From an uncultured Clostridia bacterium (lineage in GTDB: Bacteria; Bacillota; Clostridia; Christensenellales; UBA1242), in the NCBI GenBank assembly GCA_944383245.1, contig CALWOU010000009.1:1-47631 (forward strand): a DNA stretch of 47,631 bases. The letters are read 5' to 3'. Positions 1 to 7,704 of the stretch are shown piece after piece. Within the stretch, counting starts at the first letter, position 1. The number at the start of each line of letters is the position of its first letter. Position numbers and translations under genes: made by a program. Under the pieces are notes generated by a model, which saw only the letters and a list, made by a program, of their open reading frames with translations, ran no database searches and was not told the origin of the DNA.

Positions 1-4
1 CGTT

Positions 5-37
5 AAAAAGAATAGATTGTACTACTTTGCAATCTAT
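5..37 (-). terminator. Possible terminator hairpin at the left edge
   Basis: An 8-bp perfect stem (ATAGATTG at 12-19, CAATCTAT at 30-37) has a 10-nt loop. Read on the minus strand it is followed by TCTTTTT. It would serve a minus-strand transcript running out of the window. The T-run is short and broken, so this is weak. Confidence 0.3.
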
Positions 38-164
38 CTCATCGTTTTAAGTTTGGTAATACTTTTATTTTTCTAAAACAAAAAATTTTAAATAAGAATT
101 AAATAAAAATATTAAAGAAAAATGTTAAATAAAAAAACAAAATAAAAAAGTTAATTATCAAAAT

Positions 165-193
165 AAAAAAAACCGCTTAATTTAAATAAGCGG
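165..193 (-). terminator. Rho-independent terminator of the VirD4-like gene
   Basis: Read on the minus strand, CCGCTTATT and the complementary AATTAAGCGG arm form a stem around a short loop, followed by eight T residues. It lies about 24 bp beyond the stop codon of the coupling protein gene, where a terminator is expected. Confidence 0.8.
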
Positions 194-216
194 AATTTTT
201 AATTTTTAGTTATTTT

Positions 217-2235
217 TTAGAATAGGTCGTCATCATCGTCATCGTCGTCTGATCTATTTAAAGCTTCGAGTTTGCGGTTACGTTCGGTTATATCATAGTA
301 AACTGCTTGCTCGTCAAACATTCTACGTGGCACATACGAACCAAACACTCTTTCTCTATCATAATACTTACATTTATCAGAAAGCGCGATTTCAGTTTTA
401 AGTGCAGCATTAGGAGTGAATGTTTTAATGGCTATTTTTCCTTGATCTCTAAACGACATAAGTTCTTCAGGATACGCAATAGGTCGAGAAGAATACGTTT
501 CAGAATAAGATTTTGTTTCTTTTCCGTCTGGTCCAACCGATTTATTTTCATTGTTTTTAACAATAGTCTTTTTACCGAGAAGTTCGCTAAACTCTTTGTT
601 AGTTGTCATATCCTCAGATGCAACATACACCTGAATAGGGCAGTTATCTTTAATAGTTTTGCCTTCTTCTTGACCATAAACTTGATACAATTGGCTATAT
701 GACTGCACAACAAGTTCGAAGAACACACCACGTCCACGACCAAGCGCCATAGACTTACCAAAATCTGGGAACTTAGGCATATTACCAAACTCATCTAGCA
801 AGAAATACACATTTCTCTTTAACTTTCCACCAATAGCAGTGGCTTTTTCGGTTAAACGTTTGTATAATTGGTTGATAAATAGGATAAGCAAAGGATAACG
901 TGTTCTAATTTCATCTGGGAACTTTAAGAATATTGCAGTTGGTTTTTCATCAATGTTAACAAAGTCAATTTCAGTTCGGCTTGTCATAAACGAAATGGCG
1001 GTATCGTTAAATAGTGAAACCATACTAGTTGCAAAACCCATATAGTTTTTAGTTGTTGTGTCGGCATTGTTTAGCGCAGTGTTTGCAAGCGCTGGCACTT
1101 TACTAAACTTATCTCTATAATTAAACAAATATTCTTTCAGCGTCTTGTATGGGTCGCGCCCAGAATCACTAAAGTTAACAATTTTATAAACATTATAAAA
1201 GTTGTATTTTTCTTTAGTTAGACCTAGATCTGGATTTCTAGTGTCCTCCAACATTGCAAGCATAATTGCGTGTAGTAATCTTTGCGCAGTTTTTTCCCAA
1301 CTTGGGTCTCTTGCGCTTTCAATAGGTGCAAGTGAAGTTGCGATATCGTTTAGCGCGTTGTAGGCGTCGTCATTTAATATACGTGAACGAACTTTTATAT
1401 CTGTATCTAACTTTGCTTTGTCAACGTAGGCAACACCTTTAAATTCATACCAAGAAGTAGAACTAAAATCAAAAGGAGTTTGAATAACAAGATTATAGTT
1501 TTTAGGATTATCTCCAGGTGCGTGCATTTTAACTTCTTTTTCAAGTTCGTAACTTTCAGTGAACAAATCATAAGGGTATGATAGAGGATTCCATTGAACG
1601 GACGCAAACGGGTCACGAAGGTCAAGAGTGAACACTTCATATCCTTCCTTTTGAAGTTTCTTTGAATTATAGTCAAACAATTCGCCTTTAGGGTCGGCAA
1701 TAACAAATGAAGGTTTGCTTGCGGTCATACTCATAAGTTGAATGGTAGGCTCAACAAAACGCGTGGTTTTACCTGATGAGGTTGTACCAACAATCAAAGT
1801 GTGAATAGGTTTAACAAAGTTGATGTGCAAAGTGTGACCTTTTTCTTCCGCTCTAACTAATACACCATCAGACTTGCAAGAGCGGAGAGTTTGAAGAGTG
1901 TTATAGTTAAAACCTTTGTTTGTTTTTAAATCTTGCTCAGTAACAAAATCTTTGCTGAAGAATTCTTTTGTTTCATTTCCTTTTTCGTCCTTAACAGAAT
2001 CCACTGCCTTTTTTGCCTTTTTACCACCTTTTCCGTCTATTAACTTGAACATATCAAACGCGAAGAATAATAGCACTATAATAAACGTCCAAATAAAAGG
2101 CTGTCCGGTTGAAATGTAGTGCGGATTAAAACCAAATCTCCTTTCATTTATATAAGTCATTAAAACGGTGGATGCTAAAAACACAAATATAGCAACACCA
2201 ATATATAACAAAACTTTTTTTCCAAACTTTTTCAT
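217..2235 (-). CDS. VirD4/TraG-type type IV secretion coupling ATPase
   Basis: Type IV coupling proteins are membrane-anchored hexameric ATPases that bring substrates, usually relaxase-DNA, to the secretion channel. The 672-aa product has two membrane segments at about residues 8-28 and 46-64, a Walker A GTTSSGKT at 150-157 and a Walker B segment (FLLDEFGNM) near 480, in the order typical of VirD4/TraG. It ends in eight consecutive Asp residues followed by Leu-Phe. The ATG at 2235 is preferred over the in-frame GTG at 2241, because the GTG lies inside the GAGGTGA ribosome binding site. It has its own promoter (2271-2299) and terminator (165-193) and is transcribed away from the other secretion genes. 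No relaxase is seen nearby, so its substrate is unknown. Confidence 0.9.
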   Translation of the reverse strand: MKKFGKKVLLYIGVAIFVFLASTVLMTYINERRFGFNPHYISTGQPFIWTFIIVLLFFAFDMFKLIDGKGGKKAKKAVDSVKDEKGNETKEFFSKDFVTEQDLKTNKGFNYNTLQTLRSCKSDGVLVRAEEKGHTLHINFVKPIHTLIVGTTSSGKTTRFVEPTIQLMSMTASKPSFVIADPKGELFDYNSKKLQKEGYEVFTLDLRDPFASVQWNPLSYPYDLFTESYELEKEVKMHAPGDNPKNYNLVIQTPFDFSSTSWYEFKGVAYVDKAKLDTDIKVRSRILNDDAYNALNDIATSLAPIESARDPSWEKTAQRLLHAIMLAMLEDTRNPDLGLTKEKYNFYNVYKIVNFSDSGRDPYKTLKEYLFNYRDKFSKVPALANTALNNADTTTKNYMGFATSMVSLFNDTAISFMTSRTEIDFVNIDEKPTAIFLKFPDEIRTRYPLLILFINQLYKRLTEKATAIGGKLKRNVYFLLDEFGNMPKFPDFGKSMALGRGRGVFFELVVQSYSQLYQVYGQEEGKTIKDNCPIQVYVASEDMTTNKEFSELLGKKTIVKNNENKSVGPDGKETKSYSETYSSRPIAYPEELMSFRDQGKIAIKTFTPNAALKTEIALSDKCKYYDRERVFGSYVPRRMFDEQAVYYDITERNRKLEALNRSDDDDDDDDLF

Positions 2236-2270
2236 TCTCACCTCAAAGTTAAAAAAACTCTTTACTTATT

Positions 2271-2299
2271 ATGATAATTATTTTATCTTATTTTGTCAA
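2271..2299 (-). promoter_or_regulatory. Promoter of the VirD4-like gene
   Basis: On the minus strand a perfect -35 TTGACA (2294-2299) is followed by a 17-bp spacer and -10 TATCAT (2271-2276), 36 bp before the start codon. Confidence 0.75.
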
Positions 2300-2388
2300 T
2301 TATTTTATACAAATATTTATTTATATACATTTTTTCATAATTTATAATAATACCTAACCTTTTTTATAGTTTATATATTAATATCTGC

Positions 2389-2627
2389 CTTGCCTCCCAA
2401 TGCACCACCCCACTGCGACAATGTCTTGCGGAGAACCCCGGTCGGGGAGGTGGCGCGACTACTTTAAGGGCTCCCACAAGTGCTGTAAGTACGAAGTGGG
2501 TTTCGGGGTCCCCATAAGACATCGTCGAAATGGGGTTAAGATAAGGAGCAACCGATTAAAGGCTTAGGCGCCGAAGTGTAACGAGGTGACTAGCATTGAT
2601 GAGTGTTGCGACGCGACGGAGAGGTAG
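2389..2627 (+). repeat. GC-rich modular repeat, copy A
   Basis: A 239-bp GC-rich block stands out in an AT-rich gap and recurs as copy B (3806-4082, opposite strand) and copy C (7200-7438, same strand). It starts with CTTGCCTCC and ends with GAGAGGTAG. It contains a module GGGGTCCCC-N2-AAGACATCGTCG-N2-ATGGGGTT at 2505-2537 and an inverted related module at 2399-2444 bracketed by CCTCCC/GGGAGG. A further stem CCCAC/GTGGG lies between them. No convincing reading frame is present. It could be a REP/BIME-like or MITE-like element, or a structured RNA; I do not recognise the family. Confidence 0.85.
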
Positions 2628-2990
2628 TCAAAATTTAATATAAAACTTCTTTAAATTATATATTTTCTCAAATTAGTTATTTTTATAAAATTTTGTTATG
2701 TGCTATATATGTAAAAAGAAAATTAAAAGCAAAGGCATTGTTAAGATTGATTAAAAAATTGTGAAGTTAAATATTTAGTGCAAAAATTTTATTTTATTTA
2801 AAGAATAATAATTGCTTTAATGTGCAAAATATTTTTGATAAATTTTTTAAATATTTATTAAATATGCGTAATTAATGCTATTTTTTAGTAATTTTAACTA
2901 ATTTTTATGTATTTTTACTATAATTTAATTAAATTATTAAAAAAAATATAAAAAAATTATAAAAAATTTGCAAAATATTGTTAAATTTAG
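2628..2990. other. AT-rich gene-free stretch
   Basis: About 360 bp of very AT-rich sequence lie between repeat A and the pilin promoter. I see no gene, repeat or clear hairpin in it. Confidence 0.6.
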
Positions 2991-3019
2991 TTGATTTTAA
3001 TTTTCTATCTTGCTAAAAT
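2991..3019 (+). promoter_or_regulatory. Promoter of the pilin-like gene
   Basis: -35 TTGATT (2991-2996), a 17-bp spacer and -10 TAAAAT (3014-3019) give a predicted transcript start near 3026 and a leader of about 60 nt before the ATG at 3086. Confidence 0.65.
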
Positions 3020-3032
3020 AAAAGCATTAAAG

Positions 3033-3066
3033 GTGGTTAGTTGCCACATTTTCACAAGTTTGTGAA
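3033..3066 (+). promoter_or_regulatory. Two small hairpins in the pilin mRNA leader
   Basis: GTGG (3033-3036) can pair with CCAC (3044-3047). A second stem TTCACAA-GT-TTGTGAA (3051-3066) ends just before the AAGGGGG ribosome binding site. They could stabilise the leader or control translation of a highly expressed pilin; this is inference. Confidence 0.45.
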
Positions 3067-3085
3067 TATAAAGGGGGATAAATTT

Positions 3086-3457
3086 ATGAATTTAGGTATG
3101 TCATTATCAACTGCTGTCCAATGGGCTACAACTTTATCAAATGCATTAAAAAATGTTATTAATCCTATTTTGATTTTGGTTGCAACTGCAGGTATTATAT
3201 ATGCAATCGTGGTAGGTATTAAATTCGTTAAGGCAGAAGATAAAGGTCAACGTGATGAGGCAAGGCAAAAACTTATTTCTGTTATTATCGGTATTGCAGT
3301 AACTGCTGCATTGATTGCATTGTTCTACTGGTTAACTTGGGCATTAGGATCTGGTGGATTATTTGGCGACATCACATCATTAATTCCTGAATCTAGTTTG
3401 TCAAGTCAAGGGCATATTGGTGCTTCAATTGCTCGCGTTATGAGTTTTAGGCTATAA
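3086..3457 (+). CDS. VirB2/TrbC-like pilin subunit
   Basis: This 123-aa protein has two long hydrophobic segments (about residues 22-46 and 65-87) joined by a short charged loop (KFVKAEDKGQRDEARQK). That is the layout of VirB2/TrbC-type pilins and of the small two-span proteins found in Bacillota type IV secretion loci. No separate cleavable signal peptide is evident, so processing may be minimal. The ATG at 3086 is chosen over upstream in-frame TTG codons because AAGGGGG lies seven bases before it. It has its own promoter and a terminator (3633-3655) and sits between inverted copies A and B of the GC-rich repeat. By family analogy it would line the secretion channel or pilus. Confidence 0.75.
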   Translation: MNLGMSLSTAVQWATTLSNALKNVINPILILVATAGIIYAIVVGIKFVKAEDKGQRDEARQKLISVIIGIAVTAALIALFYWLTWALGSGGLFGDITSLIPESSLSSQGHIGASIARVMSFRL

Positions 3458-3632
3458 TCATATTTTGCTAATTTATAATTTGGACTTAGTTTTCAATATT
3501 TGATAAACTCAATTTCAGTATAGGCAAATTATATTAGAAACTCTAAAATATACAAATTATATTAGAAAATATTATAAGTCCAAAATTCAATATTAATAAA
3601 TTAAATAGGTGGCAGTGGGGTAAATATAAAAT

Positions 3633-3655
3633 AGAGAGCATTCCGCTCTCTTTTT
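3633..3655 (+). terminator. Terminator after the pilin-like gene
   Basis: A 7-bp perfect stem (AGAGAGC / GCTCTCT, 3633-3639 and 3645-3651) has a 5-nt loop followed by TTTTTG. Confidence 0.85.
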
Positions 3656-3805
3656 GTTTGGTATAATTATTATTTTTATTATGATATTATTATTTTTACT
3701 ACCTCTTAGTAATTCTTAATTTTTGCGTTTTTTATTTTTAGATGCTATTTGATTTTATTATTTTCTTTTATTAACATTGATAGAAATAAGGTATTTTACT
3801 TAAGC

Positions 3806-4082
3806 CTACCTCTCCGTCACGTCGCAACACTCATCAATGCTAGTTTAACCCCGTTGCGACTTTGTCTTATGGGGGACCCCAATACCTCGTTACACTTCGG
3901 CGCCTAAGCCTTTAATCGGTTGCTCCTTATCTTAACCCCATTTCGACGATGTCTTATGGGGACCCCGAAACCCACTTCGTACTTACAGCACTTGTGGGAG
4001 CCCTTAAAGTAGTCGCGCCACCTCCCCGACAGGGGTTCCCCGCAAGACATCGTCGCAGTGGGGTGGTGCATTGGGAGGCAAG
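3806..4082 (-). repeat. GC-rich modular repeat, copy B (inverted, with an extra module)
   Basis: The reverse complement of this 277-bp block matches copy A almost base for base, including the orientation of the bracketed internal module (plus-strand 4032-4068). It is longer because about 40 bp containing another module copy (3847-3880) replace a few bases of A just before the shared CTAGCATTGATGAGTG tail. The second module is at 3934-3966. Copy B is thus A-like plus one module, as if modules had been duplicated within the element. Confidence 0.85.
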
Positions 4083-4233
4083 AATTAAGGTTTATATTAT
4101 TAAAATTAATAAGCAATTACACTAAACCGACAGGAATAAGAGAATTATACTTCAAATGATATCGAGTAAAATAAAGTGGACTTTAGATTTCTCGGAAATA
4201 AACTAAATCAAATATTATTTTAGGTTTATTTAT

Positions 4234-4262
4234 TTTACATTGTGGTTATTGTGTGGTAAAAT
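4234..4262 (+). promoter_or_regulatory. Promoter of the YfhO-like gene, predicting a leaderless mRNA
   Basis: -35 TTTACA (4234-4239), a 17-bp spacer and -10 TAAAAT (4257-4262). The GTG start codon at 4269 is six bases after the -10, which is where transcription should begin. Confidence 0.55.
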
Positions 4263-4268
4263 AGATAG

Positions 4269-7013
4269 GTGGTAAAGAAATTAAAGCAGGTGGATAAAAT
4301 CTATTGGATAGGCATAGGCGCGGTGGTTGCCATTAGCCTGCTTGTTTTTATTCTCGGCGGAGTGTTTCCGTTTGGCAACAATAGTTTTGGTTGCTATGAT
4401 TATTATTATCAAGTGATTGATATAACTTCAAACATATTCAATGTTTTTAGCGGAAGGTCAGATTTATTTTTTAGTTTTGATTTTAATAATGGTTCTAGTT
4501 TTTTTGGCAATATTTTTTACTCTGCGATTTCTCCATTTTCGCTATTGATGATTATTGGAGGTAGGGCGGGGGTTAGATATTTATTTCCGCTTGTGATGAC
4601 AATTAAATTTATAACAATTGCCATAATTAGCATTTATTTTATAAGAAGATATTTCAAGCATTTAAATAGAGTTACAACTTTATTATTTGCGCTAATGTAT
4701 CTATTTGGTGGCTACTTATTTATGGCGATAACTCAGCCAGATTGGATTGATTTTTTGATTTATTTTCCGCTTACTTTCATTGCGTTTGACGTAATGAGGA
4801 AAACCGGCAAAATTCGCTATCTTGCGCTTGTGTTGTCACTGATAATTGTGACGAGTTTTAGTTTAGGTGTGTTCACAATTTTATATATGCTTGTGATTTT
4901 CTTTTTCTATCTAAAATTGGTGGTGGAAAAGGGTGAGCGCACTAAAATATGCACTAAGACATTGCTTGCTACGACGGTTGCAATATGCTCAACTTTGTTT
5001 ATAACAATTCCTTGCTCTATTGAGGTGCTGCATTCAACAAGAACGGGCAACTTATTTGAAAGCATAAGCAATATGAATATTTTTAGAAATATTTACGTAA
5101 AATTCGGTTATCTTCTTCCAAGCGCATTACTAATAATTCCTAGCATTATGTTAGTTATAAAAAATTGGAAGAAAAAGGCGGGAAAATTTTATTTTGTTTG
5201 CATTCTTTTAATTTTAATTCCTGCTATTTTCGATAATGTAAATGTTGCGATGAATTTTAGTTTGTACGCGGGTTATTCTAACCGACTTGGCGCATTGTAT
5301 AACTTTATTTTCTTTGTTTTAGCACTAATTTTTGTGGAAAGCAGAGAAAAAGAAAAATTATTGAAAAACAACCTAAATTCAAATAATTTAGTTGAAAATT
5401 TAGCATATGTTGAAAAATCTAACAACGCAAGCGATAATGTTTCTCAAAATGACTTGCAAAGTGTTAAAAATTTAGATAAAAACAATGAAATTCCACAAAA
5501 AACGACCGCTGAAAGTGGAAAAGTTGAGGTGAAAAGTGAGAGAACATTAAATCCAGGAATTATTGCCACTTTTGGCTTACTTATTTTTGCCACAATTCTT
5601 ATTGCTTATGCCATATATGTTGTGGCAGGTAGGGCATTGGCAACACAAAGTTTTGGGTTTAAAATGTGGGGCGTGATTTCTATTTTTTATGTTATCATTT
5701 TAGTGTTTTTTGGGTTAATTTGGCTACTCAAAAGGCTTAGATTTACTAAAAAATCACTAAAAACAATGAGTGTTATTTTGTGTTTTATATTAATAGTTTG
5801 TCAGTCCGTCATATTTTTAAGTGGAAACACTATAGCAATTGGCACGGAAAATAATTATTACAAATTTTCTAGCATTATAAATTCAGAGGAAACTTACGCA
5901 AATGTGGCAATGAAGCTGCAAAGCGGGCAACTTAATCGTGGTTGGTCAAGTATGTCTGGATTTTCTTCACTAACGGATGAAAACACTGTTAAAACTTACA
6001 CATTGTTGGGCTATTCAGACGGCGGACACAACATCAGTTCAAATGCCAACAACATTTTTGCAGATATGATTTCAGGAATGAAATATCAAATTTCAGAATA
6101 TGAACTTAATGCACCATATCTAACTGAAGTTGTGCGCGAGGGTGAGGCGATTTTGTATGAATACAATATGTATTTATCTCACGCGTATTTTGTGGATAAT
6201 TTGCCCGAGTTTGACCAAGAAAAATCAAAAGATTTTATATATAATCAAAACCAAATTTATAAAGCAATTTCAGGAGATAGCGAAGATTTAATAACAGAAG
6301 TTGGCAAATTAAATTTTTCAATTGATGGAAAGGAAACTGACTATGGGTTGCAGTACCTCGAAGATTGCATAGCAAGTTTTGATTATGTTAGCAATAAAAA
6401 CGAATTGGTGTACGTCTATGCAAAAATAAATTCTGGTGAGATGATGTATAATGAAAATGTGCTTTACTCCGGCTCAAATTTCCTCACTCAAACAGACGGG
6501 CAAAGCGAATATTCATTTGAATTTGATGTTACTAAAAACACAATAATTTACGACACACGCGTATATACCATTGATTTCGACAAATTGACCGCGCTTTATT
6601 CATCAATGCAAGAAAAAATAGTTGACGTAACCTACACAAAGGACACAATTTCCGCTTCAACCGAAGTGTTTGGTAAATACTTAGTTATCAATCATCCGTC
6701 AATTTATGGTTATGAATATTATTTAAACGGTGAGAGGCTAGAGGTTGATAGTTTTGCAGGATTTATTGCTTTCAATGTGGAAAATTTAGAAAACGTTAAT
6801 GTTTTGGTTGAGTTTAGTTATCCAAGTGTGAAAATTTCATTAATTTGCCTTGCTGTTGGTGTTGTTCTTTTAATTGCGATTATATTATTTGCAGTATTTT
6901 TTGATAAATTAAACCGCAAATTTTTAAAATTTATTAATATCACATTCTACGTTTTGACTATCTTACTTATGATTTACTATTTTATTCTACCTTTCATTTT
7001 CGCCCTGTTTTAA
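4269..7013 (+). CDS. Large multispanning membrane protein, YfhO-like
   Basis: The 914-aa product has about 13-15 predicted membrane segments. It begins with a span and a loop (GCYDYYYQVIDIT) that resembles the YfhO family, whose members act in lipoteichoic or wall polymer glycosylation in Bacillota. A hydrophilic insert (about residues 358-428) splits the membrane part, an extracellular domain (about 520-855) follows, and two spans close the protein. The length fits YfhO (about 860 aa). GTG 4269 is the likely start, but no ribosome binding site is seen and the -10 box ends six bases upstream, so translation may be leaderless. It is flanked by inverted repeats B and C. A role in secretion is not shown; it may be an unrelated envelope gene. 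Confidence 0.6.
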   Translation: MVKKLKQVDKIYWIGIGAVVAISLLVFILGGVFPFGNNSFGCYDYYYQVIDITSNIFNVFSGRSDLFFSFDFNNGSSFFGNIFYSAISPFSLLMIIGGRAGVRYLFPLVMTIKFITIAIISIYFIRRYFKHLNRVTTLLFALMYLFGGYLFMAITQPDWIDFLIYFPLTFIAFDVMRKTGKIRYLALVLSLIIVTSFSLGVFTILYMLVIFFFYLKLVVEKGERTKICTKTLLATTVAICSTLFITIPCSIEVLHSTRTGNLFESISNMNIFRNIYVKFGYLLPSALLIIPSIMLVIKNWKKKAGKFYFVCILLILIPAIFDNVNVAMNFSLYAGYSNRLGALYNFIFFVLALIFVESREKEKLLKNNLNSNNLVENLAYVEKSNNASDNVSQNDLQSVKNLDKNNEIPQKTTAESGKVEVKSERTLNPGIIATFGLLIFATILIAYAIYVVAGRALATQSFGFKMWGVISIFYVIILVFFGLIWLLKRLRFTKKSLKTMSVILCFILIVCQSVIFLSGNTIAIGTENNYYKFSSIINSEETYANVAMKLQSGQLNRGWSSMSGFSSLTDENTVKTYTLLGYSDGGHNISSNANNIFADMISGMKYQISEYELNAPYLTEVVREGEAILYEYNMYLSHAYFVDNLPEFDQEKSKDFIYNQNQIYKAISGDSEDLITEVGKLNFSIDGKETDYGLQYLEDCIASFDYVSNKNELVYVYAKINSGEMMYNENVLYSGSNFLTQTDGQSEYSFEFDVTKNTIIYDTRVYTIDFDKLTALYSSMQEKIVDVTYTKDTISASTEVFGKYLVINHPSIYGYEYYLNGERLEVDSFAGFIAFNVENLENVNVLVEFSYPSVKISLICLAVGVVLLIAIILFAVFFDKLNRKFLKFINITFYVLTILLMIYYFILPFIFALF

Positions 7014-7145
7014 ATAAAAATTTTTCATTATTTTAATGTAACATTTTTCTCTCTTCTAAACAATTATATTTTTATTTTAAAATTATTTTGCTTTTTCAAT
7101 AAATTTTCATAATTTTAATATAATATTTCCGCTTATTTTAACTAG

Positions 7146-7173
7146 AACTTAGCACTCCCGCTAAGTTTTTTTT
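7146..7173 (+). terminator. Terminator after the YfhO-like gene
   Basis: An 8-bp perfect stem AACTTAGC / GCTAAGTT (7146-7153, 7160-7167) is followed by a run of T to 7173. Confidence 0.85.
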
Positions 7174-7199
7174 GACTATCATTATAATAATTACTTATT

Positions 7200-7438
7200 C
7201 TTGCCTCCACGCCGGGGTTCCCCGCAAGACATCGTTGCAGTGGGGTGGTGCTTGGGGAGGTGGATGCAACTACTATAAGGGCTCCCACAAGTGCTATAAG
7301 TACGAAGTGGGATTCGGGGTCCCCATAAGACATCGTCGAAATGGGGTTAAGATAAGGAGCAACCGATTAAAGGTTAAGGCACCGCAGTAACACAAGGTGA
7401 CTAGCATTGATGAGTGTTGCGACGCGACGTAGAGGTGG
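7200..7438 (+). repeat. GC-rich modular repeat, copy C (internal module inverted)
   Basis: This block is 239 bp and in the same orientation as copy A, matching it closely from GGGCTCCCACAAGTGC onward and at the first nine bases. The segment between CCTCC (7204-7208) and GGAGG (7256-7260) matches A only after reverse complementing. Thus the bracketed module has flipped relative to A and B. The second module lies near 7316-7348. No open reading frame looks real. Confidence 0.85.
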
Positions 7439-7521
7439 TTTCAGTAAAATTCACTTTTATTTATTATTTATTGGTGGAAGCGGAGTTTGTTGATTTATTT
7501 GGGTTTTTTAAGTGATTTTAT

Positions 7522-7550
7522 TTGTTAAATTTTGTAGTTTTTGTTATAAT
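7522..7550 (+). promoter_or_regulatory. Promoter of the acidic membrane protein gene
   Basis: -35 TTGTTA (7522-7527), a 17-bp spacer and -10 TATAAT (7545-7550), followed by AATTGTAAAT. The same -10 plus AATTGTAAAT extension occurs at 9588-9603, before the VirB6-like gene, which suggests shared control. The leader is about 150 nt. Confidence 0.6.
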
Positions 7551-7704
7551 AATTGTAAATATGCGGTCGATTAAACTTGCAGTCTTTAAATTTTTATAAA
7601 TTTAAAAAATTTGTTGGTAAAATATTGAGTATTAATTAAACATTAAAGTTTAATGTTTTACATTCTTTGCAAGTGGGTGCAATAAAGTAAAGAGGGGGAA
7701 GATT

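Noticed and set aside
2389..2627. Repeat copy A as a tRNA, rRNA fragment or riboswitch
   Set aside because: No cloverleaf, no recognised rRNA segment, and three copies with flipped modules do not fit a single structured RNA gene.
3904..4116. Open frame across repeat copy B
   Set aside because: Same reason: it follows the GC-rich repeat and has no ribosome binding site or conserved product.
7172..7390. Open frame across repeat copy C
   Set aside because: It lies within the non-coding GC-rich repeat; the matching frame is broken in other copies, and no ribosome binding site is present.
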